Below are positions 28,817-38,761 of a stretch of DNA of 64,000 bases, one piece after another. The stretch comes from Deinococcus grandis (GTDB lineage: Bacteria; Deinococcota; Deinococci; Deinococcales; Deinococcaceae). Numbering within the stretch: position 1 is the first letter of the stretch; each line of letters starts with the position of its first letter. The stretch covers positions 1,001,501 through 1,065,500 of the forward strand of contig NZ_BCMS01000001.1 in assembly GCF_001485435.1 (NCBI RefSeq), read 5' to 3'. The position numbers and the translations under genes were made by a program. Under the pieces are notes generated by a model that was not told the origin of the DNA, searched no databases, and saw nothing but the letters and a program-made list of their open reading frames with translations.

Positions 28817-29071
28817 ACCCGATGAGCTTACACTAAGCCTCTCTTTATCTGCTGAGCGCCGCCCCCGACCCACCAGAGATCCCGACTGGCCCACCACCGC
28901 CCCCCGAACCGGGTGAACATCCTGTCCCTGCTGTGCCTGGGCGCGTCCTGCGCCGCCCCGTTCCCCGACCGCTCAGGCCCCCCCGCCGCGCCGCCCGCTC
29001 CCCGATGCCCCCACCCCGGACGCCCAGCTGTCCAGACAGCGTCCGGCCTCTCTTCCCACCCCGAGACCCCC

Positions 29072-29533
29072 ATGACCCCAGACCCCCACGCCGCCCTGAT
29101 GACCGAAGGCGACCGCCTCGCCCGGCAACTCACGCAGACCCTGCACGTCACTGCGCACGACCCCCCCCGCCTGACCCTGCTGGGCCGCAGCCTCGCCCTG
29201 AACCTGACCCGCGCCTTCCAGCAGACCATCGAACACGTCACCCGCCACGCCGGGCACCCCGTCCACGCCCAGCTGACCTGCGATGCCCATGGGCACGCCA
29301 CCCTGCACCTGACCCGCGCCGGCCCGTCCTCACGCGACCTGCCCGCCGCCGACCTGCTGCGCGACCTGCTGTGGCCCCACGGCACCCTGCACCCCGCCAT
29401 CCGCGAGCACCTCCAGGACGCCCTGAGCGGCAGCGAACACCACGCCACCCGCGCCCTGGTCGCCGCGCTGCGCCACCCCAGCGTCCTGAAAGGCATGGAA
29501 GCCAAGATCCGCGCCGCGCTGCCCCGACCATGA
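29072..29533 (+). CDS. Hypothetical protein, His-rich
   Basis: 153 residues from ATG 29072, with no signal peptide and no membrane segment. It contains many His and Thr residues (HVTRHAGHPVHAQLTCDAHGHATLHLTR). Not recognised. The C-terminal third (DALSGSEHHATRALVAALRHPSVLKGMEAKIRAAL) is helical. It is translationally coupled to the following VOC gene by an ATGA overlap, so the two products may act together. An in-frame extension back to 28913 is open but low-complexity. Confidence 0.6.
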   Translation: MTPDPHAALMTEGDRLARQLTQTLHVTAHDPPRLTLLGRSLALNLTRAFQQTIEHVTRHAGHPVHAQLTCDAHGHATLHLTRAGPSSRDLPAADLLRDLLWPHGTLHPAIREHLQDALSGSEHHATRALVAALRHPSVLKGMEAKIRAALPRP

Positions 29534-29982
29534 GCGGCCACGTCCTCGGCACCGTCCACACCGCCATCGCCGTCAGCGACCTGACCCATCAGCTCGGCTA
29601 CTGGCAGGAAGTCCTGGGCTTCACCCTGCTCGGCCAGACCGAGGTCGGCGGTCCCCTCCCCGAACAGGAAACCGGCGTGCCCGGCCTGCGCAGCCACCTC
29701 GCCCTGCTCGCCCTGCACGGGCAGACCGTCGAACTGTACCAGCCCCTCGCCCCCGAAGGCCACGCCACGTACCGGCCCAGCCCGGCCGACATCGGCTCCT
29801 GGCACCTCGCGTTCCGCGTGGCGGACCTGGCCGCCCTGATCCGCGACAGCGAACCCTGGGGCTGGCAGGTGCGCGGACAGGTGGCGACCGTCACCGAGGG
29901 CCCAGGCCCGGTCGGCGCGCAGCTGGCCTACCTGCACAACGCGGACGGCACCATCCTGGAATTCATCCAGCTGCCCGGCTGA
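29530..29982 (+). CDS. VOC (glyoxalase/bleomycin resistance) superfamily protein
   Basis: 150 residues with the paired beta-alpha-beta-beta-beta modules of the vicinal oxygen chelate fold. TVHTAIAVSDLTHQLGYWQEVLGF gives the first metal His; VELYQPL the second module edge; GSWHLAFRVADLAALI the second His; and DGTILEFIQLP the Glu ligand. It may be a metal-dependent lyase, isomerase or dioxygenase; the substrate is unknown. Confidence 0.85.
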   Translation: MSGHVLGTVHTAIAVSDLTHQLGYWQEVLGFTLLGQTEVGGPLPEQETGVPGLRSHLALLALHGQTVELYQPLAPEGHATYRPSPADIGSWHLAFRVADLAALIRDSEPWGWQVRGQVATVTEGPGPVGAQLAYLHNADGTILEFIQLPG

Positions 29983-30011
29983 TCCGGCCTCCGGCTGACC
30001 GGCTCTGGTTA

Positions 30012-30143
30012 TACGGATTCCGTCTGTTTCGTTGACAGATCGGAACACCACCGATCCGTTAACTCCACGTCCGGAACCCGTTTTTCTCCTACTCGCTCCG
30101 CTCGGGTTGAAAGATTTTGCAAACCTTTCAACCGGAGTCCGTA
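30012..30143 (-). repeat. Dispersed MITE-like repeat, copy 5
   Basis: Full-length 132 bp copy, TACGGATTCCG at 30012 and CGGAGTCCGTA to 30143. Read on the minus strand it starts directly after the TAA stop of the 82-residue gene. Confidence 0.9.
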
Positions 30144-30392
30144 TTACAGGGGTTCGTTCACGCCGCGGTCCTGGGGGTGCAGCGCGGCGCGGACCGCCTG
30201 TGGGGACAGGGCGTCCAGGTCCAGAGGCATCGCCCGGCCCGAGAAGCGCAGCCCGCGCGCCTCGACGGCACTCATCAGTTCGTCCCAGACGTCCTCGTAC
30301 TCGGCGAGGGTCATGACGCTGCCGTCCGCGCGGGACAGCAGGCCCATCAGCGCCCAGGTGCGCGCCTCGAAGGAAGTATCCGCGAAGGTCAT
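30144..30392 (-). CDS. Small hypothetical protein
   Basis: 82 residues (MTFADTSFEARTWALMGLLSRADG at the start). Soluble, mixed helical composition, not recognised. TACCCT stands 5 nt before ATG 30392. The stop codon adjoins the dispersed repeat. Confidence 0.6.
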   Translation of the reverse strand: MTFADTSFEARTWALMGLLSRADGSVMTLAEYEDVWDELMSAVEARGLRFSGRAMPLDLDALSPQAVRAALHPQDRGVNEPL

Positions 30393-30515
30393 GCGCCAGG
30401 GTAGGGGGGACGCCGTCACAGGAGCCTGCCAGTCCGCGCCCTAAGCGTGAGGTACTTCACCCGCCGCGCCACAGGTCCGGACCACCCCGGCCCGCCATGC
30501 GGGAAGGCGCGGACC

Positions 30516-32315
<1,800 letters not shown>

Positions 32316-32365
32316 GCCCCCAGTCTAGGCCCGCCGCGCCGGGCGGGCCGTCCCGGCGTCCCCCT

Positions 32366-33151
32366 TCAGTACCCGGGCTGGTCGTCGGTGGCCGGGAGAT
32401 CCAGCTCGGGGGCGTCCGGCGCCGGAGCCTGCCGGGGGGCGGTCGTGCCGCGCGCGGCGGCGTCCTCCACCTTCCACTGCACCTGCCGCAGCAGCCCGCG
32501 GAACAGGCGGCTCTCGGCGCTGCTCATCAGCGCGCGGTCCAGCGTCGCCCGCCACAGCCGCAGCGTGTGCCGCGCCCGCACCGCGTCCGTGTACCCGATC
32601 AGGGTCATCGTCTCGCGCAGGTGCCCGTACAGCGCCTCCATCTCCTCACGCGTGGCGGTCTTGCGCTGCCGCTCCGGCAGTTCGTCCTGCCCCTGCAGGA
32701 ACTCGTAACACACCAGCAGCACCGCCTGCGCCAGGTTCAGGCTCGCGTAATCCCCGGTCGGGATGCGCACCGCCAGCTGGCACTGCTCCAGGTCGCTGTT
32801 GATCAGCCCGGTCTCCTCCGGGCCGAACACCAGTGCGGGCGCGGCCGCCGCGCGCACCAGCGGACGCACGTACGCCGGGTGCTGCGGCGGCGCCAGATCC
32901 GCCCGCAGGCGCGCCGTCGTGCCCACGCTGAGGTCCCGGTCCGCCAGCGCCTCGCGCAGCGTCGGGTAGATCTTCGCCTCGCGCAGCAGGTCCGCCGCGT
33001 GCACGGCCATCGCCACCGCGCCGGAATCCAGGTGGTCGCAGCGCGGCGCGACCAGCCGCAGGTCCCGCGCCCCCATGTTCAGCATGGCGCGCGCCGCCGA
33101 ACCGATATTGCCAGGAGTTTTAGGAGAAACGAGCACCACCGCGAGATTCAC
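32366..33151 (-). CDS. TrmJ-like SpoU-class RNA methyltransferase
   Basis: 261-residue SPOUT-fold RNA 2'-O-methyltransferase. Motifs: VVLVSPKTPGNIGSAARAMLNMG (motif 1), ALVFGPEETGLIN (motif 2) and IPTGDYASLNLAQAVLLVCYE (motif 3, SAM knot). The C-terminal extension contains the TrmJ-type helical domain (MEALYGHLRETMTLIGYTDAVR). TrmJ methylates position 32 of tRNAs. The GTG start at 33151 lies 7 nt after TACCAT. Confidence 0.88.
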   Translation of the reverse strand: MNLAVVLVSPKTPGNIGSAARAMLNMGARDLRLVAPRCDHLDSGAVAMAVHAADLLREAKIYPTLREALADRDLSVGTTARLRADLAPPQHPAYVRPLVRAAAAPALVFGPEETGLINSDLEQCQLAVRIPTGDYASLNLAQAVLLVCYEFLQGQDELPERQRKTATREEMEALYGHLRETMTLIGYTDAVRARHTLRLWRATLDRALMSSAESRLFRGLLRQVQWKVEDAAARGTTAPRQAPAPDAPELDLPATDDQPGY

Positions 33152-33213
33152 ACCCCCGATGGTACCGCAGCGGCGCAATTCGACCGCGCCGCCGCCCACG
33201 TTCAGCGCGCAGG

Positions 33214-34053
33214 TCAGGGCGAGCTGAGCAGCGGCGTCTCGTCCACGACGTGCAGGCCCCACTTCAGGTCGTGCGCGAGGTCCTCGGGCGTGTCGCCCCA
33301 CGAGTCCATGCTCAGCTGCGTGACGCCGCGCGCGCGCAGGTGGGTGTTCACCTCGTTCAGCAGCGCCGAACGCAGCGCCGTGTGCCGCCACAGCGGGTGC
33401 ACGCCCGGCGCGTCCACGCGGCCCTGCCCGTCCTCGATCGCGGCGCGGCACACGCCCACCCCGCGCCCCTGGTCGTCCAGCGCGACCACGCTGACGTGCG
33501 CGTCGAAATCCCCCGCGCCGTCCCGCGCGGCGTCCTCGTGCACCGCGTGGTGCCCGATGCGGTCCTCGTAAGTGCGCAGCGCCTCCAGCCGCGCCGCGTG
33601 CGGCGTGTCCGCCAGGGCGCGCAGGGTCACGCCGTCCGGCGGCGTGACGTGCCGGTAGGGCACGCGGCCCTCCAGGCGGCGGTACGCACCCGTCTCGCGC
33701 CAGCCCAGGTCCAGGAACGGTTCAGGCGGGAACAGGTGCCCGTCGGCGAACACGTAAGCGCGGCCCACCTCGGCACGCGCGGCGTCCGCCAGGGCCAGCG
33801 CCGCCGCGTCCCGCAGCGGGCCGCTGAACACGCCGCCCAGCAGTTCCGACCCGTGCGCCGGGCTGGGCCGCGTCCCGGCCGCGCCCAGGACCACCTCGCG
33901 CGGGCCGTCCTCGCCGGGCTGCACCTCGAACGCCACCCACGCCGCCGTGCAGGCCTCGGCCATCCACGCGACCGCCTCCTGCGGCGCGTCGTACAGCGCG
34001 GCCAGGACGGTCGTCAGGCCATCCCCGGACAGCCGCTCGACCTGAACGGTCAC
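33214..34053 (-). CDS. GNAT-like acetyltransferase
   Basis: 279 residues suggesting two GNAT-like halves. The C-terminal half is the clearer one: VSVVALDDQGRGVGVCRAAI, then GVHPLWRHTALRSALLNEVNTHLRARGVTQLSMDSWGD. The usual Q/RxxGxG/A acetyl-CoA loop is weakly conserved (HPLWRHTALR), so activity is uncertain. Its GTG start overlaps the glgA stop (GTGA), indicating translation from the glgA transcript. Confidence 0.65.
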   Translation of the reverse strand: MTVQVERLSGDGLTTVLAALYDAPQEAVAWMAEACTAAWVAFEVQPGEDGPREVVLGAAGTRPSPAHGSELLGGVFSGPLRDAAALALADAARAEVGRAYVFADGHLFPPEPFLDLGWRETGAYRRLEGRVPYRHVTPPDGVTLRALADTPHAARLEALRTYEDRIGHHAVHEDAARDGAGDFDAHVSVVALDDQGRGVGVCRAAIEDGQGRVDAPGVHPLWRHTALRSALLNEVNTHLRARGVTQLSMDSWGDTPEDLAHDLKWGLHVVDETPLLSSP

Positions 34054-35438
34054 GCGTCCACCGGACCGGGCAGGGGGCGCAGCGGACTGCTCAGCACCCG
34101 CGCGTACAGTCCCAGGTACTCACGGGTCGGGCCGTCCCAGCTGAAATCCAGACTCATGGCCTCCTGCGCGCGGGCCGTCCACTCCGCGCGGTCGTCGAAG
34201 GTCAGCCGGGCCTCGGCGCACGCGTCCACCAGCGCCTGCGGCGTCGCCCCCACGAAACGGAACCCCACCTCGTGCGGGACGGTGTCCACCAGCCCGCCCG
34301 TCTCACGCACCACGGGCAGCGTCCCGTACCGCATGGCGATCATCTGCGACAGCCCGCACGGCTCGAAGCGGCTGGGCATCACGAACGCGTCGGCGCCCGC
34401 GTAGATGCGGTGCGCCAGCGGCTCGTTCATGCCCTGCGCGAACGCCACGCGCGGATGCGCCGCCCACTCGCGCAGCCCCGACTCCAGGCGCGGATCCCCG
34501 CCGCCCAGCACCACCACGTTCCAGTCCCGCGTCAGGATGGGCAGTGCCTCGATCAGCAGGTCCATGCCCTTCTGCTCGGCCAGTCGACTGACCGCCGCCA
34601 GGACCGGCGCGTCGTCCAGGCCGAACTCCGCGCGCAGCGCCGCCCCGCACGCCGCCTTGCCCGCCACGTCCGCGAACGGCGTCACGTCCACGTCCGTGCG
34701 CGGGTCCCAGCGGTCCTGATCCAGCCCGTTCAGGATGCCACTCAGGCGCCCCTCGTGCGTCAGACGCACCAGCAGCCCCTCCAGGCCCTCCCCGTACTCG
34801 GGCGTGGTGATCTCCTGCGCGTACGTCGGACTGACCGTCGTCACCTGCGACGCGAACACCAGCCCCGCCTTCATCAGGTTCACGTCCCCGTGGAACTCCA
34901 GGCCCTCATGCGTGAACGCCCACTCCGGCAGCCCCGTCCAGCCCATGCCGTCCAGCAGGTTCCAGCGCCCCTGGTACTGCAGGTTATGCACGCTGAACAC
35001 CGCCCGCACCCCCGCCAGGCGCGCCAGGGCCACCACCAGACCCGCCTGCCAGTCATGCGCGTGCACCACGTCCGGCACCACACCCACGCGCTCCAGCGCC
35101 GGCAGCACCGCCCGCGCGAACTGCGTGAACCGCCACACGTCATCCGGGAAGTACAACCCAGGACGATCGAACGCCCCCAGCCCCACGAACAGGAACTGCA
35201 CGCCACCCTGCACGAGTTCCCCCACCCGCACGTCCGCCAGCGGCACCGACCCCGGCGCGTCCAGCGCCCCGCGCCAGACCTCCCGCACGGGCTGCGCGAT
35301 ATCCGCGTACCACGGCGAGACCACCGTCACCGCCGCGCCCAGCCGCGCCTGCTGCGCCGGCAGCGCGCCCAGCACGTCGCCCAGCCCACCGGACCGCGAG
35401 AACGGGAACACCTCGGACGCCACATGCACGACACGCAT
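34050..35438 (-). CDS. glgA: Glycogen synthase GlgA (GT5)
   Basis: 462-residue ADP-glucose-dependent glycogen synthase. N-terminal KxGGL-type loop appears as SRSGGLGDVLGALP (Ser-Arg in place of the usual Lys). Also visible are PDVVHAHDWQAGL, FSVHNLQYQG, NGLDQDRWDP, the catalytic/nucleotide-binding SRLAEQKGMDLLIEALP, and the E-x7-E motif SRFEPCGLSQMIAMRYGTLPVV is cut over the C-terminal Rossmann domain. TAGAGT 7 nt before ATG 35438 sets the start. Confidence 0.93.
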   Translation of the reverse strand: MRVVHVASEVFPFSRSGGLGDVLGALPAQQARLGAAVTVVSPWYADIAQPVREVWRGALDAPGSVPLADVRVGELVQGGVQFLFVGLGAFDRPGLYFPDDVWRFTQFARAVLPALERVGVVPDVVHAHDWQAGLVVALARLAGVRAVFSVHNLQYQGRWNLLDGMGWTGLPEWAFTHEGLEFHGDVNLMKAGLVFASQVTTVSPTYAQEITTPEYGEGLEGLLVRLTHEGRLSGILNGLDQDRWDPRTDVDVTPFADVAGKAACGAALRAEFGLDDAPVLAAVSRLAEQKGMDLLIEALPILTRDWNVVVLGGGDPRLESGLREWAAHPRVAFAQGMNEPLAHRIYAGADAFVMPSRFEPCGLSQMIAMRYGTLPVVRETGGLVDTVPHEVGFRFVGATPQALVDACAEARLTFDDRAEWTARAQEAMSLDFSWDGPTREYLGLYARVLSSPLRPLPGPVDA

Positions 35439-35445
35439 GCCCCGC

Positions 35446-35451
35446 ACTCTA
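35446..35451 (-). promoter_or_regulatory. -10 box of glgA
   Basis: TAGAGT read on the minus strand, 7 nt before ATG 35438. Confidence 0.45.
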
Positions 35452-35505
35452 CCCGCCCGCCACGCCCCCACACGCGCGTCACTCAGGCAGGGCCGGGGCG
35501 GGGGT

Positions 35506-35534
35506 TTGACAAGCCCCCGGCCCGTTGGTACACT
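35506..35534 (+). promoter_or_regulatory. Consensus sigma-70 type promoter of the tRNA operon
   Basis: TTGACA (35506-35511), a 17-bp spacer, then TACACT (35529-35534). It sits about 40 bp upstream of tRNA-Met. This is the clearest two-box promoter in the window. Confidence 0.9.
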
Positions 35535-35573
35535 TCCCCTCGCCCTGAACGAGGGCAGCCAAGAAAAGCTCTG

Positions 35574-35650
<77 letters not shown>

Positions 35651-35657
35651 CAACACC

Positions 35658-35732
35658 GGGCGGTTAGCTCAGCGGTAGAGCATTCGCTTCACACGCGAAG
35701 GGTCGTAGGTTCAAATCCTATACCGCCCACCA
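35658..35732 (+). tRNA. tRNA-Val (anticodon CAC)
   Basis: 75 nt with encoded CCA. Acceptor GGGCGGT pairs with ACCGCCC; the anticodon stem TTCGC/GCGAA encloses loop TTCACAC, anticodon CAC; T-arm GTAGGTTCAAATCCTAT. It is seven bases after tRNA-Met in the same transcript. Confidence 0.95.
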
Positions 35733-35743
35733 GACAGAAAAAG

Positions 35744-35763
35744 CCTCGCTTCGGCGGGGTTTT
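35744..35763 (+). terminator. Intrinsic terminator of the tRNA operon
   Basis: Stem CCTCGC (35744-35749), tetraloop TTCG, GCGGGG (35754-35759), then TTTT. Confidence 0.9.
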
Positions 35764-35867
35764 GTCCATGTGGGCCCGCCGCGTGAGCCTGCTGACCGCG
35801 CGGCGCGGCGTGCGGTACACTCCGGGCGTTCCCCACATGTTGCCATTCATGTCCGCCCCGTCCGATC

Positions 35868-38675
35868 ATGCCTGAGCAGCGCGCGCAGCTGCTGGCCGCC
35901 GCGTTCCGCCGCGCATCCATCGGGATGGCGCTGCTGGGCACCGACGGCGCGTTCCTGGACGTCAACGACGCGCTGTGCGACCTGCTGGACGTTTCGCGCG
36001 CCGACCTGCTGGGCCGCGCCGCGCGGGACGTGACGCACCCCGACGACCGGCCCGATGACGACACGCAGGTGCGGCGGACCCTGGACGGCGCGCAGGACGG
36101 GTTCGAGCGGCGCCGCCGGTACCTGCGGCGGGACGGCAGTGTCGTGCAGGCGCAGGTCAGGGTCTCGCTGCTGGCGGGCACGTCGGGCGAACCGGGCGCG
36201 CTGCTGCTGCAGGTGCAGGACGTCACGGCCGTGCAGGACCTGACCGAGCGGCTGCACCTGGCGGTGGACGCCACGCAGGACGGCATCTGGGACTGGCGGC
36301 CGCCGCTGGGGACCCTGGACTGCACCGACCGCTGCGTGCTGCTGGGCGGCGTGCCGCTGGGCGGGCGGACCCTGCGCGCGTGGTGGCGGGCCCTGCCGCC
36401 CGGCGAGCGGCCCCGGCTGCTGCGCGCCTACCGGCGGCACGCGCAGGGCAAGGCGGACGTGATCGACCTGGAGTTCCGGCAGCGTGGCGCGGACGGCGTG
36501 GACCGCTGGCTGGCGCTGCGGGGCCGCGTCACGGCCCGTGACGGGAGCGTCGTCACGCGCGTGACCGGCACGCTGTCGGACGTGACCACGCGGGTGCAGG
36601 CGCAGCGGGACATGCAGGTGCTGCTGGACAACCTGCCCGCCATGATCGGCTACTGGGACGCCGGGCTGCGCAACCGTTTCGGGAACCGCGCGTACCTGGA
36701 CTGGTTCGGGAAGACCCCGCGGCAGATGCGCGGGCGGCACATCCGGGACGTGATCGGCGCGGACGCGTACCGCCTGAACCGGCCGTTCATGGACGCTGTG
36801 CTGCGCGGCGAGGCGCAGGTGTTCGACCGGACCATCACGGACGCGGCGGGCCGCGAGCGGCACACCGAGCTGCGGTACGTGCCGGACGTGCAGGGCGGTG
36901 AGATCCGCGGGTTCTTCGCGCTGGGCACCGACGTGACGGCCCGCCGCCGCGCCGAGCAGGCGCTGCGTGAGCAGCGGGAACTGGCGCGCGTGACCCTGGC
37001 CAGCATCGGGGACAGCGTGATCACCACCGACCCGCACGGGAACGTCACGTTCCTGAACCCGGTCGCGCAGCGCATGACCGGCTGGACCAACGAGGACGCC
37101 GCCGGGCAGCCCATCGAGACGGTCATGCCCCTGCTGGACGAGACGACCCTGGGGGCCGCCCCGAACCCCCTGCGGGCCGCGCTGCGCCGCCGCGAGATCA
37201 TGGGCATGGTGGGCGGCACCGCGCTGCGGTCGCGCAGCGGCGCGCTGTTCAGCGTGGAGGATTCCGCCGCGCCGATCCTCAGCGAGTCCGGCGAGCTGCT
37301 GGGCGCCGTGATCGTCTTCCATGACGTCACCGAGGCCCGCACCATGGCGCTGCGCATGAGTCACCTCGCGCAGCACGACACGCTGACCGACCTGCCCAAC
37401 CGCGTGCTGCTGCGCGACCGGATCGCGCAGGCGACCACCCTGGCCCGGCGCCGGGGCACGCCGTTCGCGGTGCTGTTCCTGGACCTCGACCACTTCAAGG
37501 ACGTCAACGACAGCCTGGGGCACCACGCCGGGGATCAGCTGCTGCGCGAGGTGGCCCGCCGCCTGACCGGCAGCCTGCGCGCCTCGGACACCGTCAGCCG
37601 CCAGGGTGGGGACGAGTTCATCATCCTGCTGCCCGAGGTGAGCAGTGCCGCGCACGTGCAGACCGTGATCGGCAAACTCATGGCGGCCGTCACCGCGCCG
37701 TACGACCTGGACGGGCAGGCGGTGCACGTCACGCTCAGCCTGGGCGCGGCCCTGTACCCGCAGGACGGCGCGGACCCCGACGAGCTGCTCAAGCACGCCG
37801 ACGCCGCCATGTACCGCGCCAAGGCGGACGGGCGCAACCGCCACCATTTCTACTCCCGCGCGCTGCACGGCGAGATCCAGCGGCAGCAGCAGCTGCGGCA
37901 CGACCTGCGCGCCGCGCTGGACGCCGGGCAGTTCTGGCTGGCGTACCAGCCGAAGGTGAATCCCGCCAGTGGCGAACTGCTCGGCGCCGAGGCCCTGCTG
38001 CGCTGGAACGGCCCGGACGGCCCGGTGTCCCCCGCCATGTTCATCCCGGTCGCCGAGGAGACCGGACTGATCGTCCCGCTGGGCCGCTGGGTGCTGCGCG
38101 AGGCCTGCGCGCAGGCGCGCCGCTGGTCGGACGACGGGCACGCCCTGCCGGTGTCGGTGAACATCTCGGCGGCGCAGTTCGGCGAGACCGGCTTCCTGGA
38201 AACCGTGCAGGAGGAACTGCGTGCCAGCGGCCTGAGCGCGCACCTGCTGGAACTGGAGGTCACCGAGACCATCCTGATGCGGCACGTCGAGCACGTCCAG
38301 CGCAACCTCGCGGCGCTGCGGGCGCTGGGCGTGCAGGTCAGCATCGACGACTTCGGCACCGGGTACTCCAGCCTCAGCTACCTGCACGAGTTCCCCGTGA
38401 CCACCCTGAAGATCGACCGGTCGTTCCTCGCGCCCGGCCGCAGCGGCCCGCAGGCGACCGCGCTGATCACCGCCATCATCGGGCTGGGCCGCGCCCTGAA
38501 CCTGCAGGTGATCGCCGAGGGCGTCGAGCAGCCCGCCCAGGTCCGGGCCCTGCTGGACCTGGGCTGCGCCGCCATGCAGGGCTACCTGTTCGCGCCGCCC
38601 CTGCCCCCGGCGGCCTTCGAGGCGTGGCGGCGCGACTGGCCCGCCCAGCACGCCGCCCTGACCGCCCAGGCGTAG
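35868..38675 (+). CDS. PAS-GGDEF-EAL cyclic-di-GMP turnover protein
   Basis: 935 residues without membrane segments. Four PAS-type sensory modules occupy about 10-125, 130-245, 250-365 and 375-495 (typical ends LQVQDVTA, GTLSDVTTR, ALGTDVTARR, VIVFHDVTEAR). The GGDEF domain (about 500-670) keeps its catalytic SRQGGDEFIILL and the EAL domain (about 680-930) keeps LLGAEALLRW, DDFGTGYSS and KIDRSF. Both synthesis and hydrolysis of c-di-GMP are therefore possible. TACACT (35816-35821) lies upstream. An 8-codon open frame from ATG 35849 overlaps this start and might modulate translation. Confidence 0.92.
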   Translation: MPEQRAQLLAAAFRRASIGMALLGTDGAFLDVNDALCDLLDVSRADLLGRAARDVTHPDDRPDDDTQVRRTLDGAQDGFERRRRYLRRDGSVVQAQVRVSLLAGTSGEPGALLLQVQDVTAVQDLTERLHLAVDATQDGIWDWRPPLGTLDCTDRCVLLGGVPLGGRTLRAWWRALPPGERPRLLRAYRRHAQGKADVIDLEFRQRGADGVDRWLALRGRVTARDGSVVTRVTGTLSDVTTRVQAQRDMQVLLDNLPAMIGYWDAGLRNRFGNRAYLDWFGKTPRQMRGRHIRDVIGADAYRLNRPFMDAVLRGEAQVFDRTITDAAGRERHTELRYVPDVQGGEIRGFFALGTDVTARRRAEQALREQRELARVTLASIGDSVITTDPHGNVTFLNPVAQRMTGWTNEDAAGQPIETVMPLLDETTLGAAPNPLRAALRRREIMGMVGGTALRSRSGALFSVEDSAAPILSESGELLGAVIVFHDVTEARTMALRMSHLAQHDTLTDLPNRVLLRDRIAQATTLARRRGTPFAVLFLDLDHFKDVNDSLGHHAGDQLLREVARRLTGSLRASDTVSRQGGDEFIILLPEVSSAAHVQTVIGKLMAAVTAPYDLDGQAVHVTLSLGAALYPQDGADPDELLKHADAAMYRAKADGRNRHHFYSRALHGEIQRQQQLRHDLRAALDAGQFWLAYQPKVNPASGELLGAEALLRWNGPDGPVSPAMFIPVAEETGLIVPLGRWVLREACAQARRWSDDGHALPVSVNISAAQFGETGFLETVQEELRASGLSAHLLELEVTETILMRHVEHVQRNLAALRALGVQVSIDDFGTGYSSLSYLHEFPVTTLKIDRSFLAPGRSGPQATALITAIIGLGRALNLQVIAEGVEQPAQVRALLDLGCAAMQGYLFAPPLPPAAFEAWRRDWPAQHAALTAQA

Positions 38676-38761
38676 ACCGGCGGGATCCACAGGGTCTCCC
38701 GCGTGACCGTGCGTCTTTCGGGGGACGTCACGCGCCGCTGCGGACCGCTACGCTGCGCGGC

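Noticed and set aside
35847..38690. 947-codon open frame opposite the GGDEF-EAL gene
   Set aside because: It mirrors the codon bias of the plus-strand gene (third-position G/C) and shows no domain.
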